From positions 186,001-250,000 of the forward strand of contig JALIZF010001380.1 in NCBI GenBank assembly GCA_029948255.1: a stretch of DNA of 64,000 nucleotides. The letters run 5' to 3'. Position 1 is the first letter of the stretch; each line of letters begins with the position of its first letter. Under the pieces are notes generated by a model. The model ran no database searches and was not told the origin of the DNA. It saw nothing but the letters and a program-made list of their open reading frames with translations. The DNA comes from Telmatactis stephensoni. Lineage: Eukaryota > Cnidaria > Anthozoa > Actiniaria > Isophelliidae. Shown piece after piece: positions 24,801 to 34,402 of this stretch. Both the position numbers and the translations under genes were made by a program.

Positions 24801-27800
24801 TATATCGTTTTCCGCACGCTTTTCTATCAGATAAATAAGTACTATGTCCTATATGCTTCTCATTTGTTGTCCACGGACTGATATGTAGCTCAGACAACGG
24901 CGTGCAGAACCTGTTGAGACACTGTCCCAATTTTGGCCTTAATTAGCCAACCCTGTTTTATGGTCCCCCTTCCCCCCTCTCTCAATGTTGAGTAGGCCGG
25001 GGAGATTCCTGCTAGGTCCAACACTTGACCCAACCAACATTGTGTCGGGGGGAGGGGGTTTCAGAATATATGGCGGTTCCACGACTTACATGGTGGGTAT
25101 AATATCAAAAAACGTCAATTTTAGGGCACAATGTCTCAACCATTCTGCACGCCGTTGTCTGAGACCTATAATATTAAATAACTAGAAAAAATAATGCAAT
25201 CATTTGGTGGTTTTACACTAAACTTGTAGTAGTCAAAGGTAGGCTCTGTATGCTACAATTTCGGGTGACATTGATTTGACCTAACAAAATACTAGCGATA
25301 AAAGCCAATTTGGGAATTTATTCAAATCGTATCAATTAAGGCCAGTATGGGGACTGGTTGGATCGCGTGCTTTTCAACTCCTGTAGAAATTAAGCACAAA
25401 GGCTGTTGTCAATGGCAACATGCCATCACATAAGACTCTGTTAATATTTACTTTTTAAAAGGTCAAATATCTTATTATGCATCAAAATTCGTTTTGTGCG
25501 ATATTAAAATGCCACGTAAATAAATGTGAAACTTCGAAATACTCCCATATTTTGATACCCATGTACCCGTGACTGCGATAGCAGAATAGTATTTTACCAC
25601 ACGGCTCACAGCAAAGCTCATTTCTGCCTAAATTACAACACTATAGCACAGTTTGTACGAATCGAGATGCCGACTTACATATGCAAATTGTTAGATGTTG
25701 AACTCACGGTCAAAAGATTGACCCCCATAAGAGTCCTAGTTAAAGAAATTTGTGATCGGACACATACAGGGGTCAGACGAAGGGTAATTCATGCTCAGTC
25801 GAGTGTTTTGATGGACAATTGCCTAAGTATCATTTCCTTTGATGATCGCGACGGTTAACCATGGCCACGGTTAACCATGACGCCCATAAAGAGATACAGT
25901 AAATTAGTGTATTTAAACATCGGTTAACCTGGTTAACCGTGTGACGTCACGAGCGGGTTTTTAAGCTGAAAGCGCAAAAGAAAACTCGATATACAGCCAC
26001 TTGATACTGCAAACAAGTTTTATACTACAAGACAGGCCTAATCTTCAGTGTTGCTCTTCTAATGTTATACGTTTTACAGTAATTCTTTAAAATATCGGCG
26101 TCATTTATCAACACAATGACGTGACGCTGGAAATTGGTTTAACAGCTAGAAATTGGTTTTACAGCTGACAGGATATATAATTATGAAACCTGTCATACTC
26201 TAAAATACATCTTCTAGTTTTGAAACTTTTCACATTTATTATTGGTGTTTTTGTTGTTGTTGTTGTGTTGTTGTGTTTTTTTGAAACTAATTTATCGTTC
26301 TTGGCCTTGCGTCTATTTCCACTCCTAAAAATGTATTCACAACCAAATTAGCGCGCGCTTGTGTGATGGTTCTATCAAGCGCGCGGTTTTCCAACGTCTA
26401 TATTTGAATAGGTAGATAGGTAGACTCACTCCTATGTCTTTTATATCGTTTTCCGCACGCTTTTCTATCAGATAAATAAGTACTATGTCCTATATGCTTC
26501 TCATTTGTTGTCCACGGACTGATATGTAGCTCAGACAACGGCGTGCAGAACCTGTTGAGACACTGTCCCAATTTTGGCCTTAATTAGCCAACCCTGTTTT
26601 ATGGTCCCCCTTCCCCCCTCTCTCAATGTTGAGTAGGCCGGGGAGATTCCTGCTAGGTCCAACACTTGACCCAACCAACATTGTGTCGGGGGGAGGGGGT
26701 TTCAGAATATATGGCGGTTCCACGACTTACATGGTGGGTATAATATCAAAAAACGTCAATTTTAGGGCACAATGTCTCAACCATTCTGCACGCCGTTGTA
26801 GGTCTCTAGTAGTCCACTAAAGTCTGGGACACCCTAAAAGGTACCAGATTGCTGATTTTGACCCCTAAAAGGTACGACGAGCATCGCCGTCCATTTCCGA
26901 TCGGAGTTCCCCCCCCCCCCGGGGGTACTTAACAGTGAATGGCAATCTAAGGGGATGTTTACATGGCACTAGGATCATCCTAGCAGGCAAATCACCCTAC
27001 CTGCTATACATTTACTGCATTCTGTTTACATGGAAATGTGTGTCTTCACTTCAGGTACTAGGATCATCCTACTACTAGGATCATCCTGTCTCGTCAGTAG
27101 GAATTATTATCCTAGCACTAGGAGTATGTTTCGGTCATGTAAACAGAAAAAGTAGAGATACTTCGCCAACTAGGATTAGGAAATGCTAATGTTGGGGACA
27201 CTGTGGTAGTTCGGATGACCTAGGACGAGCAATGACTCATTTCTTTGAACTCTCCTTTGGATTGCTCCGGGCATGTAAACTAAACGTAAAAGTTGGTTCG
27301 CCTGCTAGGATGATCCTAGTGCCAGGATAAAAATAAACTAGCTATTTCTAATAGAAAGTGAAGTGCTGCGAGCACAAAACAGCTGGTGTATCCACGTTAG
27401 CAGAACTGTTCCCCTTAAACTCATGACGGCTTCACGAAAGTACACCGCTATCTCTGATATATCAAATGTTTCTTGTCTATTTCCTGCGCGTTGTGTGACG
27501 AACACTGCTAGTTGACCTTCAATATTGAATTACAAAACATAATTCTTCAGGATCACTGGTGTCGGACACACACAGTTCAAAATATTTAGCACTTTGAGTA
27601 AAGCAATTTTTCAAACAATCACAAACGGCTAGAGTTGGCAATGACTATAAAACTAACTGATTTTAAAAAGCTAGTTTATTTAGGACCATTTAGGAAAAGA
27701 TGTGAATCGCTGGTCGTATGTATCCCGTGTTCGTCTAGTGACATCCTTGAATCGACTCTCGATACGGTATGGACTTGAACCGCTGATTGTATGTATCGCA

Positions 27801-30646
27801 TGTTCGTCTAGTGACATCCACAGATTACACTGTGTTCCGAATAGGAGGCTACTTGCTTCGCTCGCAGCAATAAATAAATTTGGGGTAGCTCATCACCCTT
27901 CCTCGCAGCCAAGTGCTGAATTACGAAGGGCGCAGCTCAACGTGATTGAGCCGAAGGTTTACAAGGGCGCTTTCATTACGAAACAATTGAACAATCACAC
28001 ATTTACATACAAATTTACATACACATACACTTAGCAGCCACCATACGACTCATGTCTGATCACGGAGCACAGCTTAGATCGAAACTAGTTCGTTTTTACT
28101 GAGGGAGGAAAAACCGGAGAACCCGGAGAAAAAACCCTCGAAGGGAGAGAACAAACAAGAAACTCAAGCCACATGTGATGCCCCGTCCGGGGATTGAACG
28201 AGGGACACACAGCGGTGACAGACCGGCGCTCTCACCGCTCGATCGGCCACCCTTGGATGATCCTAGTGCCATGTAAACACCCTCTAACATAGGTTATATT
28301 GCTATCCAGGTGCATTCTGGGACAGTTAACCCAATTAAATAACACTAAACAAAAGATGTCATGCATGTAGCTTGTTGTTCTTTTGTTTGGTGTCATGTGA
28401 CTAACAGAGTTAACAGCCCCAGAATGCAATGCTACTGAACAACAGACAAGCAATATTGTTCTCCCAGCACAAGCTTTACCACCCCCTCCCACACTCTATC
28501 ACGCAATGTTCCATATTCCATGGGCATTTAAAATTACACTGAAATAGAGCAGAATTTGTATGTGTGAAACATACTGTGCTGTGCTGTGGCTGTGTCAGCA
28601 CCATGTCTGTGAAAACATTTGAAATTCCTGTCTTAACCATGCCGTGACCATGCCGTGCCATTTTCACACTAATACAAAATCTTCTCTATGTTAGATAAAA
28701 GAAGTTCAAATCAAGGATGCAAGATTTACAAGGATCAGAGTTAGGGGTGTTGAATGGTCAAGATGATCGAGACTTTGTGATCTTGACACCCAAGATGAGG
28801 CATATTAATTTTTACAAGCCTTAGAGAAGTTTTTTCATCAATTTCCTTTGCTTTCAAAGTTCTGGACTCTGAGACAGCTTTTTTTAAGAACTCTTGACTT
28901 TATAACCATCAAAATTTGACCAAAATTTTGCGAGATTCTGACTTTTTGTTTGGACTATTCTACACCCCTGGAGTTGAACAGTTATAGCATCTTGATCAGA
29001 TGGCCTAAAAAAGAGCTATAGATCGCTGATGTACTGTTTGGCTTAATTGCCACTTTATACTTATTTTACAGGGATCTCTATATACATGTATAAATCAAAG
29101 AATTATTGTGGATACAACCAGTAATAAACATTTTGGTTGCAGTCAAAATAGTGGATGACACAATCTATTGAAAATATACTTAGTTGCCTGTTGAATGTAT
29201 TGTATGAATGACACCATGTCTATTATAGGTGTATATATCCACCAAAAATTATTATCCATTCTTTAAAACATCAAAATTCATGGTTAAACATTTCTGTTGT
29301 TCATGGAATTTTTCATACAATTACCATTGTTTACACTTGGAGGACACGAGGAAATACCTCTCATTTACTAAAGGTATTGTGTTTTATACATCTGTGCTCA
29401 TTGTGGTAAGTTCAAATAGTGACCATGTGGGCAAGATTTAAATGTACCAAGTTGTGAGTATAAGTGGAATCAATTTCATTTGCTCTTGGCTAATACATTT
29501 TCCCATGTGTGGTATTATAATCCTGTAATTAATTCTCCTGTTTTGTAGCTTATATGTTATATATAGCAAGGTTGTGAGACTGATCCAGATTTGTTTGGAT
29601 CCTCAAATCCACTGCTCTTTTATTATGAATGAAGATCAGGTATCGTGCACAGTGGTGGGCTTAAGAGATTAGAAATGATCTGAGTGGGAACTAAAAGTGA
29701 AAATATTGGAAGTGACAAAAATAACACGATTAGTGCTGAACACAAATTGTATATGAATACTAAAGAGCAAACCGCAGGAAGTGACCACGTACAACCGAGT
29801 TGAGTCACAAAATTACATCTAAATTACTACGGTCACCATACGAATAGCCACTGTGATAATCAAAAGGTCTCTTTGATATTTAGCTTCAGGGTTAATAAGA
29901 ATGAACTAAAATGCCCATTCGAAAAAACGGCACATTCATTTATGCAATTACCTGTTTTCAAATGTCTATTATTTGCAAATGCAATTTCTCTCGCTTGTCT
30001 AGCGTCTAGACAAGACGTTGGTGATTTTATCGTCGAAAAATGATTATTTCCGGGCTGTAATTTAGAGCAAGGAATACGCTAAGATGTGAAACAGAAATTA
30101 ATAAACCACTGTGTGATACAGTAAGCTCCATGAGGATCTGGTTGAAATCAAAACTCAAGAGGTGTTTCGCTATATCTTACAATGTCAAACCTGCACATTT
30201 AATAAACTTCGACACGATTTATACATGTTTACGATTAAACTAGAAAGTGGCTGTTCTTTTGATCAAACATACCTCCAATAGATCAATCAATATTAAACAA
30301 TACTATAGAAAGTATAACATAATGCCAGGGTTCAGCTGACGCCTCATAGCTAACCTTAATTCCTTCGCATAATTCGCTTCGATTTGACTTCTTTCTTTGA
30401 CGAATTTAGCAACTTTGTCTACGAAGTCTATTCCAGAATGAGTATGCGATGCTATTAAATCAAATTGATCCTGCAATCACAGAGAGAGAATTAATTTTAC
30501 ATTGATATCACAACAGAATATTGTGGCTTCCAACATGTGAGCACCCGTATATAGCCGACATGAACATTCGGCTTTGACACCAATTTTGATCAATTCTAAA
30601 GCTCGCCATGGCTGTTCCTTACCCAAAGATCTTTTCCCCAACTCAT
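12883..30646 (-). CDS. CIP4: CIP4/FNBP1/TOCA-1-type F-BAR, HR1 and SH3 protein, 12 exons
   Basis: Exons in transcript order: 30646-30623, 30470-30355, 21690-21640, 20942-20795, 20244-20182, 19907-19803, 18727-18599, 17613-17467, 16437-16276, 14561-14449, 13877-13534, 13034-12883. All junctions are GT-AG and phases agree, giving 1554 nt and 517 aa. The first exon is only 24 nt (MSWGKDLW), matching the family's conserved start. The F-BAR domain covers about residues 1-261 (e.g. [23 protein letters not shown]...HYSNEMP). [11 protein letters not shown] motif and a basic linker follow (to 315), then an HR1/REM coiled coil (about 318-400, with LPPGEQ and [11 protein letters not shown]), a proline-rich stretch (about 402-445) and an SH3 domain (about 459-515, LYDFEG...GWTKV...GYVPTAYL). 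Family role: the F-BAR binds and bends membrane, HR1 binds active Cdc42/TC10, and SH3 recruits N-WASP and dynamin in endocytosis and actin control. Length is close to vertebrate CIP4. Family call is firm; one-to-one orthology with a named vertebrate paralogue is not resolved. Confidence 0.5.
13087..13234. mobile_element. Family 2 TIR element, copy 2, in the last CIP4 intron
   Basis: It starts TAGAGCAGATTTCATATG and ends ACTCATACGAAAACCGCTCT. The core is made of ACGGCACGGT palindromes as in copy 1, without the long arms. Confidence 0.5.
13939..14147. mobile_element. hAT-like MITE, copy 1 (5-bp duplication)
   Basis: Ends CAGTGGCGGATCCAGG and GGATCCGCCCCTG. CTTTC flanks both sides (13934-13938, 14148-14152). 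In a CIP4 intron. Confidence 0.5.
14235..14415. mobile_element. 181-bp MITE with exact 11-bp target duplication
   Basis: A 22-bp perfect TIR starts AGTCCAGAACTGGACCC. ATGCAAAGTTT is repeated at 14224-14234 and 14416-14426. It inserted beside the 14561-14449 CIP4 exon without touching it. The duplication size fits a Mutator-like transposase. Confidence 0.5.
14690..15261. mobile_element. 572-bp TIR element with TATTCTTGGTTTGCA ends
   Basis: TATTCTTGGTTTGCACTGACGTCATC at the left is mirrored at the right (GATGACGTCACATGC, then AACCAAGAATA). An internal hairpin at 14879-14924 pairs GTCCGCCATCTTGGTG with CACCAACATGGCGGAC. In a CIP4 intron. Confidence 0.5.
15277..15716. mobile_element. Diverged G-run family member in a CIP4 intron
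   Basis: A G-run at about 15281-15299 is followed by CCTAAAAGATACC, CCCCTAAGAGATACC and CCCTAAAAGATACC motifs and GGGCGTGGCTGG, all in the order seen in copy 1. The right C-run end is lost next to the SINE at 15721. Confidence 0.5.
15721..15990 (+). mobile_element. tRNA-derived SINE in a CIP4 intron
   Basis: TGGCCGAGTGGT (box A) and GGTTCGATACC (box B) are 41 nt apart in a tRNA-like arrangement (15732-15803). T-arm and acceptor pairs are imperfect, so it is not a working tRNA. A SINE-like body (GGTTCGCCTCCTTGCCAGTT, GGGATTCTTAAACA) follows. Confidence 0.5.
16725..16768. mobile_element. 44-bp hairpin with similar ends
   Basis: AGCCTGTGTTGCTGGC is mirrored by GCCAGCAACACAGGCT. It shares the AGCCTGTG terminus with the 62-bp element, but no target duplication is visible. 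Confidence 0.5.
16829..17442. mobile_element. 614-bp foldback element
   Basis: Ends AGCCACTAGCCATCACATGG and its right-hand mirror; an outer ATGGAGTACTTCATGTGATG palindrome is present in both arms, and an inner 130-bp inverted repeat (GACCATTTTACAGTTACGTC / GATGTAACTGTAAAATGGTC) follows. It ends about 25 bp from a CIP4 exon. Confidence 0.5.
17939..18112. mobile_element. Tigger/pogo-like MITE with TA duplication
   Basis: Ends CAGTGGAACCTCAATTATAA and TTATATTGGGGTTCAACTG, flanked by TA (17937-17938, 18113-18114). CAGTxGAACC ends are characteristic of Tigger-type elements. Confidence 0.5.
18136..18518. mobile_element. 383-bp MITE (GTATTTACTCCTTTAAATGC ends)
   Basis: GTATTTACTCCTTTAAATGC and GCACTTAAAGAGTAAATAT form the TIRs; the interior holds GCTAATTCGGGG and GCTTATTCGAGGG blocks. 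In a CIP4 intron. Confidence 0.5.
19241..19433. mobile_element. MITE with ATAGATTCCATTTTTCCGTG ends
   Basis: The arms pair over about 75 bp (CTGTACTCTAATCGATGCAC / GCATCGATTGGAGTACAG; CAAAATGTGG / CCACATTTTG). About 90-bp direct repeats (TGTAATCAACACTTAGCA, AAGTAAATGAGCCAT) occur outside it at 19117 and 19566, so the surrounding DNA was also duplicated. Confidence 0.5.
20531..20713. mobile_element. 183-bp MITE (TCATTTGCAGCTAAGCGTG ends)
   Basis: TTGCAGCTAAGCGTGTATAC at the left and GTATACACGCTTAGCTGCAA at the right are perfect inverted copies. In a CIP4 intron. Confidence 0.5.
22130..23215 (+). mobile_element. 5'-truncated LINE with intact C-terminal RT frame
   Basis: An open frame ending at 22885 encodes about 240 residues of RT C-terminus: [82 protein letters not shown]. 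The frame opens only from a TTG, so the upstream half is missing. The 3' end has the CR1/L2-type tail (AAATGCGCTATACAAATAAAG) and a TTAT run to about 23215. It sits in the large CIP4 intron, inside a G-run transposon. Confidence 0.5.
23253..26799. repeat. 1641-bp tandem array bounded and punctuated by 265-bp TIR modules
   Basis: A 265-bp module with about 35-bp imperfect terminal inverted repeats (ACAACGGCGTGCAGAA...) occurs at 23253-23517, 24894-25158 and 26535-26799. The modules alternate with two copies of a 1376-bp spacer (23518-24893, 25159-26534). Period is exactly 1641 bp, and the copies look identical by eye. The array begins and ends at module TIRs. Each spacer has a CGGTTAACC inverted cluster (24208-24303, 25849-25944), a CRE-like TGACGTCA and a TTG microsatellite. 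Small spacer ORFs (63-66 aa) resemble no known protein. Confidence 0.5.
26950..28287. mobile_element. 1.3-kb TIR element with GATCATCCTAG repeats
   Basis: Ends are inverted copies of GTTTACATGGCACTAGGATC (about 26957 and 28276). Internal CTAGGATGATCCTAG-type palindromes recur (27056-27090, 27301-27325), and a diverged direct repeat (CGTATGTATC...GTTCGTCTAGTGACATCC) occurs at about 27710 and 27785. A minus-strand SINE is inserted near the right end. Confidence 0.5.
28095..28256 (-). mobile_element. tRNA-derived SINE
   Basis: On the minus strand a box A-like TGGCCGATCGAGCGG and a box B-like CGTTCAATCCC are followed by a body with TTCTCTCCCTTCGAGGG, TTCTCCGGGTTCTCCGG and CTCAGTAAAAAC. The order tRNA head - conserved body - A-rich end is that of a SINE. 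It sits inside the element at 26950-28287. Confidence 0.5.
28545..28688. mobile_element. Family 2 TIR element, copy 3, in the large CIP4 intron
   Basis: It starts TAGAGCAGAATTTGTATG and ends AATACAAAATCTTCTCTA, with GTGCTGTGGC/CCGTGACCATGCCGTG core blocks. TA at both ends. Confidence 0.5.
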
Positions 30647-32246
30647 ACTTTCACATTCAGAACAATATCACAGAAATCGGCCCAACAGTTAAGCAAATAG
30701 CAGAGCAAAATGTGAGTTACTCTACATTACTCGATTCCAAACTATTCGAGTCTTGTCTGTACAGGAAACCCAGAATACTTTGCGCGCGCCAAACCTCTTT
30801 GCGATGTGGGCGGGGCAAAAGCTAGCTGGAGTGAGTCATCGCGGTGACGGCACATAAAATGGGTTAGAGGTTTTTCCTTCCTTTTGTTGAACACCATGTA
30901 ATGCCTGTAGGTATACGAATGACAATAGAAGTACTCTTTTCATCTTGAAAATTAACTTCTTTCTAATTGCGAAGAAAATGTAGTAGGGGCAACGTGAAAA
31001 GGGGTGGGGAACTGAGGAGAGGTCAAACCGATACTGTCTAGGTTTTTCCAAACTGAATCAGCAGTCCATGGTAGTCATAGACTCTACTACAATAGCTCAC
31101 TCAAAGACAAAATCCTTGAAGGGCGGAGTATCATCCGAGGGCTGCTCCAAAGGGGTTTCTTACAGTTCTCACATAAAGATAAAGTCAAAGTGTAAATGCC
31201 AGAACATAAAATGGACGGATTTCTTTGTACATTCAATTCTTTTGAACTTTATACAGGGTCCTTAGTAATCACTGCAAAAAAGGACTTCATTAGACTACGA
31301 TACTCCTGATTGCCTCTATCTAATCAATTTTTTTTCTCTCTCTTTGTTTTTGTTGCTGATTGAACTCTCGCCTAAGGGACACCTCACAAGATGGACACCT
31401 TTGTAAGACGGACACCCATGGCTTGTCCCTTTCTGCCCAAATCACATACATTTACGGCATTTAAACTCCCTTTAAGATGGACACCTGTTGACTGTCCCGA
31501 TCGGTCAGTGGGGCTTAGAGTGAGTTCACAATATTTTGGTTACTTGTTTTCCCCCTTATCTTTGCTTCTTTCTTTCCTTTACATTTATTCATTGCAATCT
31601 TCTTTCTTTCTTTCTTCCTTTCTTTATTTCTTTCTTCCTTTTTTTCTTCCTTCCTTTCTTTCTTTCTTAATTTCTTTCTTCTTTTTTTTCTTTCTTTCTC
31701 AGTCCCTCGCTACCTCTTTTTTGATGCTCTTCGTGTAACTCTACGAGCAGAAACTTCTTTCTTTCTTCCTTTCTTTCTTTCTTTCTTCCTTTTTTTCTTT
31801 CTTCCTTTCTTTCTTTCTTAATTTCTTTCTTCTTTTTTTTTTTCTTTCTTTCTCAGTCCCTCGTTACCTCTTTTTTGATGCTCTTCGTGTAACTCTACGA
31901 GCAGACACTTCCTTTAACCTTTCTCCTAGAGAGAGAGAAGGAAGGAAGCATGTCTCCATCCTTTTCTCATAAAACCTCAAAGATATATCGTCTCTCAACT
32001 TTGGGATGAAATACGATTGCGGAACAACCTGGAACTGAAGGAACAAAGTTTTGCACATTTCTCATAAGACCTAGTTTCCAGGCTTCAATTGGTCACATTT
32101 TAGGAGCGTAAGCTGGTGACGACTAGAAACAAAATGTCGGACGAAAAACAGTTTTCTACCAGAGTTTTGTACATTGCTTTTTATTTGTTAGTAATGCGCC
32201 AAATTTAAAATTTTTTAAGTTATTTAATTTATATCTAAGTTCAGCC
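30647..32246. other. Divergent interval between CIP4 and the small membrane gene
   Basis: The two start codons point away from each other across 1.6 kb, so both promoters should lie here. The middle is dominated by the TTTC repeat; 31380-31500 holds a GACACC-motif dispersed repeat (AGATGGACACC, AGACGGACACC). No TATA box is convincing. Confidence 0.5.
31580..31910 (+). repeat. TTTC/TTCC microsatellite, duplicated as a block
   Basis: A pyrimidine run followed by CAGTCCCTCGCTACCTC and CTCTTCGTGTAACTCTACG (ending about 31750) is repeated almost unchanged, ending about 31905. This is a local tandem duplication of about 165 bp. Confidence 0.5.
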
Positions 32247-34163
32247 ATGGCGGAACCGTCTGGACTGCCCACAAAAGAACAAGAAAAGGTGATTTTTCTG
32301 ACTCATTCTTGAACATACTCTATTCTTACATGGAATTCGTTCTCTTTTTTATCCAAAACCGACCACGCTATAAACTTACTTTTGTGACCAAGTAAAATTA
32401 AATTATCACAGCTATTTTACTGGCTTGGGTTTAATATGCATGTATCCCAGATTTTATACCTTATTAGCTTATAATATGGAGTTTGTTTATTTTGTTTGTA
32501 GTCAATGAAAGAGATGAGAAGCTGTCAACGTATGGCAGGCTGGCATGGTCTGTGGGCTACTCTCATAGGTATGTCCAAGCCAGGTGATTACATAATAGAA
32601 TGGGTGCAGGACCTGGGGTGGGGGGTGGGGGGATTTTTGGGCAAGAGTATTCCATGGCGCCACCTCAAAACCCTGACCCAGTATCCCAGACCTAAAATTT
32701 GGATTTTTCATACCCTATTCTGGACAAAAGCCTAAGAACGTATACCCTAATCCCAGATTGCACTAACGACAGTTATAAGTGTTTCCTATCCTTTTTGTTG
32801 GGCTCTTTAAAGTGTGTTTAAGACAATGTAAACAGAGTGGTGATACTGCGGAAACCATACTAAGATGGTATCCTCTCCTAGACTAAAATGACAAAAATGA
32901 TACCCTACCCCAGACCTGAGAGCTGATAAGTAATACCCTATCCTGCAGCACATACCCTTTTTAGCATATATAAGGTAGTGCCTCCTGGGGTGCAGGATAA
33001 TGATTATTTTCTTAATATTGAAAGGCCACAATATTACACTAAAAATCAACCAGTATCCTGACCAAGTGTCCCCCATTTAGTGCACAAGTGCTAGAAGACT
33101 TGGACACTTAAATAAACAGTTTTTATTTATTTATTTATTATTACCAGGTGACGTGACATTTCAAATTTTTTTCAGGTGGTGCAGTATCATATGGTGGGCT
33201 TATGGCTATTTCAAGAGAGTTGGTACCAAAGATGTATATTCCTATGATTTCACTAGGTACATGGAATATTCCTGTACTGCAATCAAGCAAATATTCAAGA
33301 CCACATTGCATAATATAACTAATTGGGGTGTCGAGGTCAAGGCGAGAATTTGTGAGATACCAAGACAAGACACATTTTTGCTAGTCCAAGATGCTTTAAT
33401 TTTCACCAATTTCCTTGTTTTTACAATTCAAGGCTAGACTCAAGATAGCTTTTTGCAAATAAAACAAGACTTTGAGAGATGCAAAATTTGACTATTAAAT
33501 TTTCTGGAGACTTTTACTTTTTTGGTGGTTCAGTGACATCTTTGGGGTATCGTGAGATTTAAACTTTACTGTTTTATCCCTAAATGCCTGGGAGACAGAC
33601 TGTTTTACAATTATTTGTCCTGTAAATTAGCTTATACTGCTATGATATTTTGTCTTTAGGTTGTGCTTCGTGTTGTGGCTGGATGGTTTCTGTTTGGATC
33701 GCAAAAACTTGTAGACTAAACCAACTTCAGAGTCTTCATACCAGTAATCTGTCAAGTAAATATTAAATTTAAAAATTCCATCAAATTCTGTCTTTTGTCC
33801 TAAAGACTAGGCAATTAAGGGGCAACGTGTAGAAAAAAGTGGGCTATGTGTCAGTGGTGGGTGTGGTACTGAGGGGTGGAAGAGGGGGTGACTCCCATAA
33901 GTTTAGGCAAGGAAAATTATCAGAATTTTTTGTTTTTACCCATGAAAGGTATACATGCAATTGCCCAAAAAAGGTGTAACGGCATTCAAGATTCCAAACT
34001 TCCGCTGATGTACCGTTAATTGATCTACCTTTTTATAGGTAATCCAATTTCAGATGGAAAAAGAACTCTTCAATATCATCAGAGAAATGATCAACAGAGA
34101 AATGATCCCCTTCGAGTGTCTAATAAATTTGGTGATGAAGCTTTCTATAAAGAGGAGCAATAA
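32247..34163 (+). CDS. Small two-hydrophobic-segment protein, OCIA-like or TMEM141-like, 5 exons
   Basis: Exons 32247-32288, 32502-32568, 33176-33256, 33660-33755 and 34039-34163 join in phase (0, 1, 1, 1) through GT-AG introns to give 136 aa ending EEQ-stop. The start is the first ATG of exon 1 (MAEPSGLPTKEQEK), with C at -3 and -2 and A at -4. After a Lys/Met-rich, Cys-containing lead-in (CQRMAGWHGLW) come two hydrophobic glycine-rich segments, about residues 28-42 and 51-76, separated by a short RELVPK loop. A polar tail contains NQLQ, QRNDQQRND and NKFGDEAFY. The spacing Cys - hydrophobic - Pro-Lys - hydrophobic - Cys and a tail resembling NKYGD recall OCIA-domain proteins. TMEM141 has a comparable two-helix layout. 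Neither is proven, so no symbol is given. The gene runs head to tail into CIAO1 and diverges from CIP4. Confidence 0.5.
32600..33095. repeat. G-rich, ACCCTA-motif repeat in intron 2 of the small membrane gene
   Basis: A G-rich start (GGGGTGGGGGG) is followed by scattered ATACCCTA and CCCAGA motifs on one strand. It is reminiscent of the G-run family but too diverged to join with confidence. Confidence 0.5.
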
Positions 34164-34233
34164 CACCACGTAAAAGTGTACATAAAATATATTTATGAAC
34201 CAATGTTTTTATTTATATGAGTTTGAAATTTGA

Positions 34234-34239
34234 AATAAA
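34234..34239 (+). promoter_or_regulatory. Candidate polyadenylation signal of the small membrane gene
   Basis: An AATAAA hexamer lies 71 bp after the stop codon at 34163 and before the next transposon. Position and sequence fit a 3' end here. Confidence 0.5.
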
Positions 34240-34402
34240 AAGACTGTGCATGGGCATAATGGTAATTAAAGCACATTTTATACAATTGTGCTAAGTACTC
34301 AGCATAGTTGAATCACAGTATATAACACAGAGATTTGAATGTCTCATATCCATTACTATGCCTTGTGATTTTCACAGTTGTATGAAATCAGTGGAGTTGG
34401 TA

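Larger units (their letters stand above)
21867..26923. mobile_element. G-run TIR element (copy 1), split by LINE and tandem array
   Basis: The left end (CCCGGGG run, then ACTCCTATATATAAGAGGAC and two CCCCTAAAAGGTACC motifs) is at 21867-22030. The right end (ACCCTAAAAGGTACC, another CCCCTAAAAGGTAC, then a C-run and CCCGGG) is at about 26800-26923. GGTACTTA flanks both ends (21859-21866, 26924-26931), an 8-bp target duplication. The LINE at 22130-23215 and the 1641-bp array lie between the halves. Confidence 0.5.

Noticed and set aside
23344..26820. Repeated 63-66 aa ORFs in the tandem array
   Set aside because: Identical because the DNA units are identical; no start context, domain or conservation that would support a gene.
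30574..30825. 83-aa plus-strand ORF over the CIP4 start
   Set aside because: Antisense to the validated first CIP4 exon; composition looks random.
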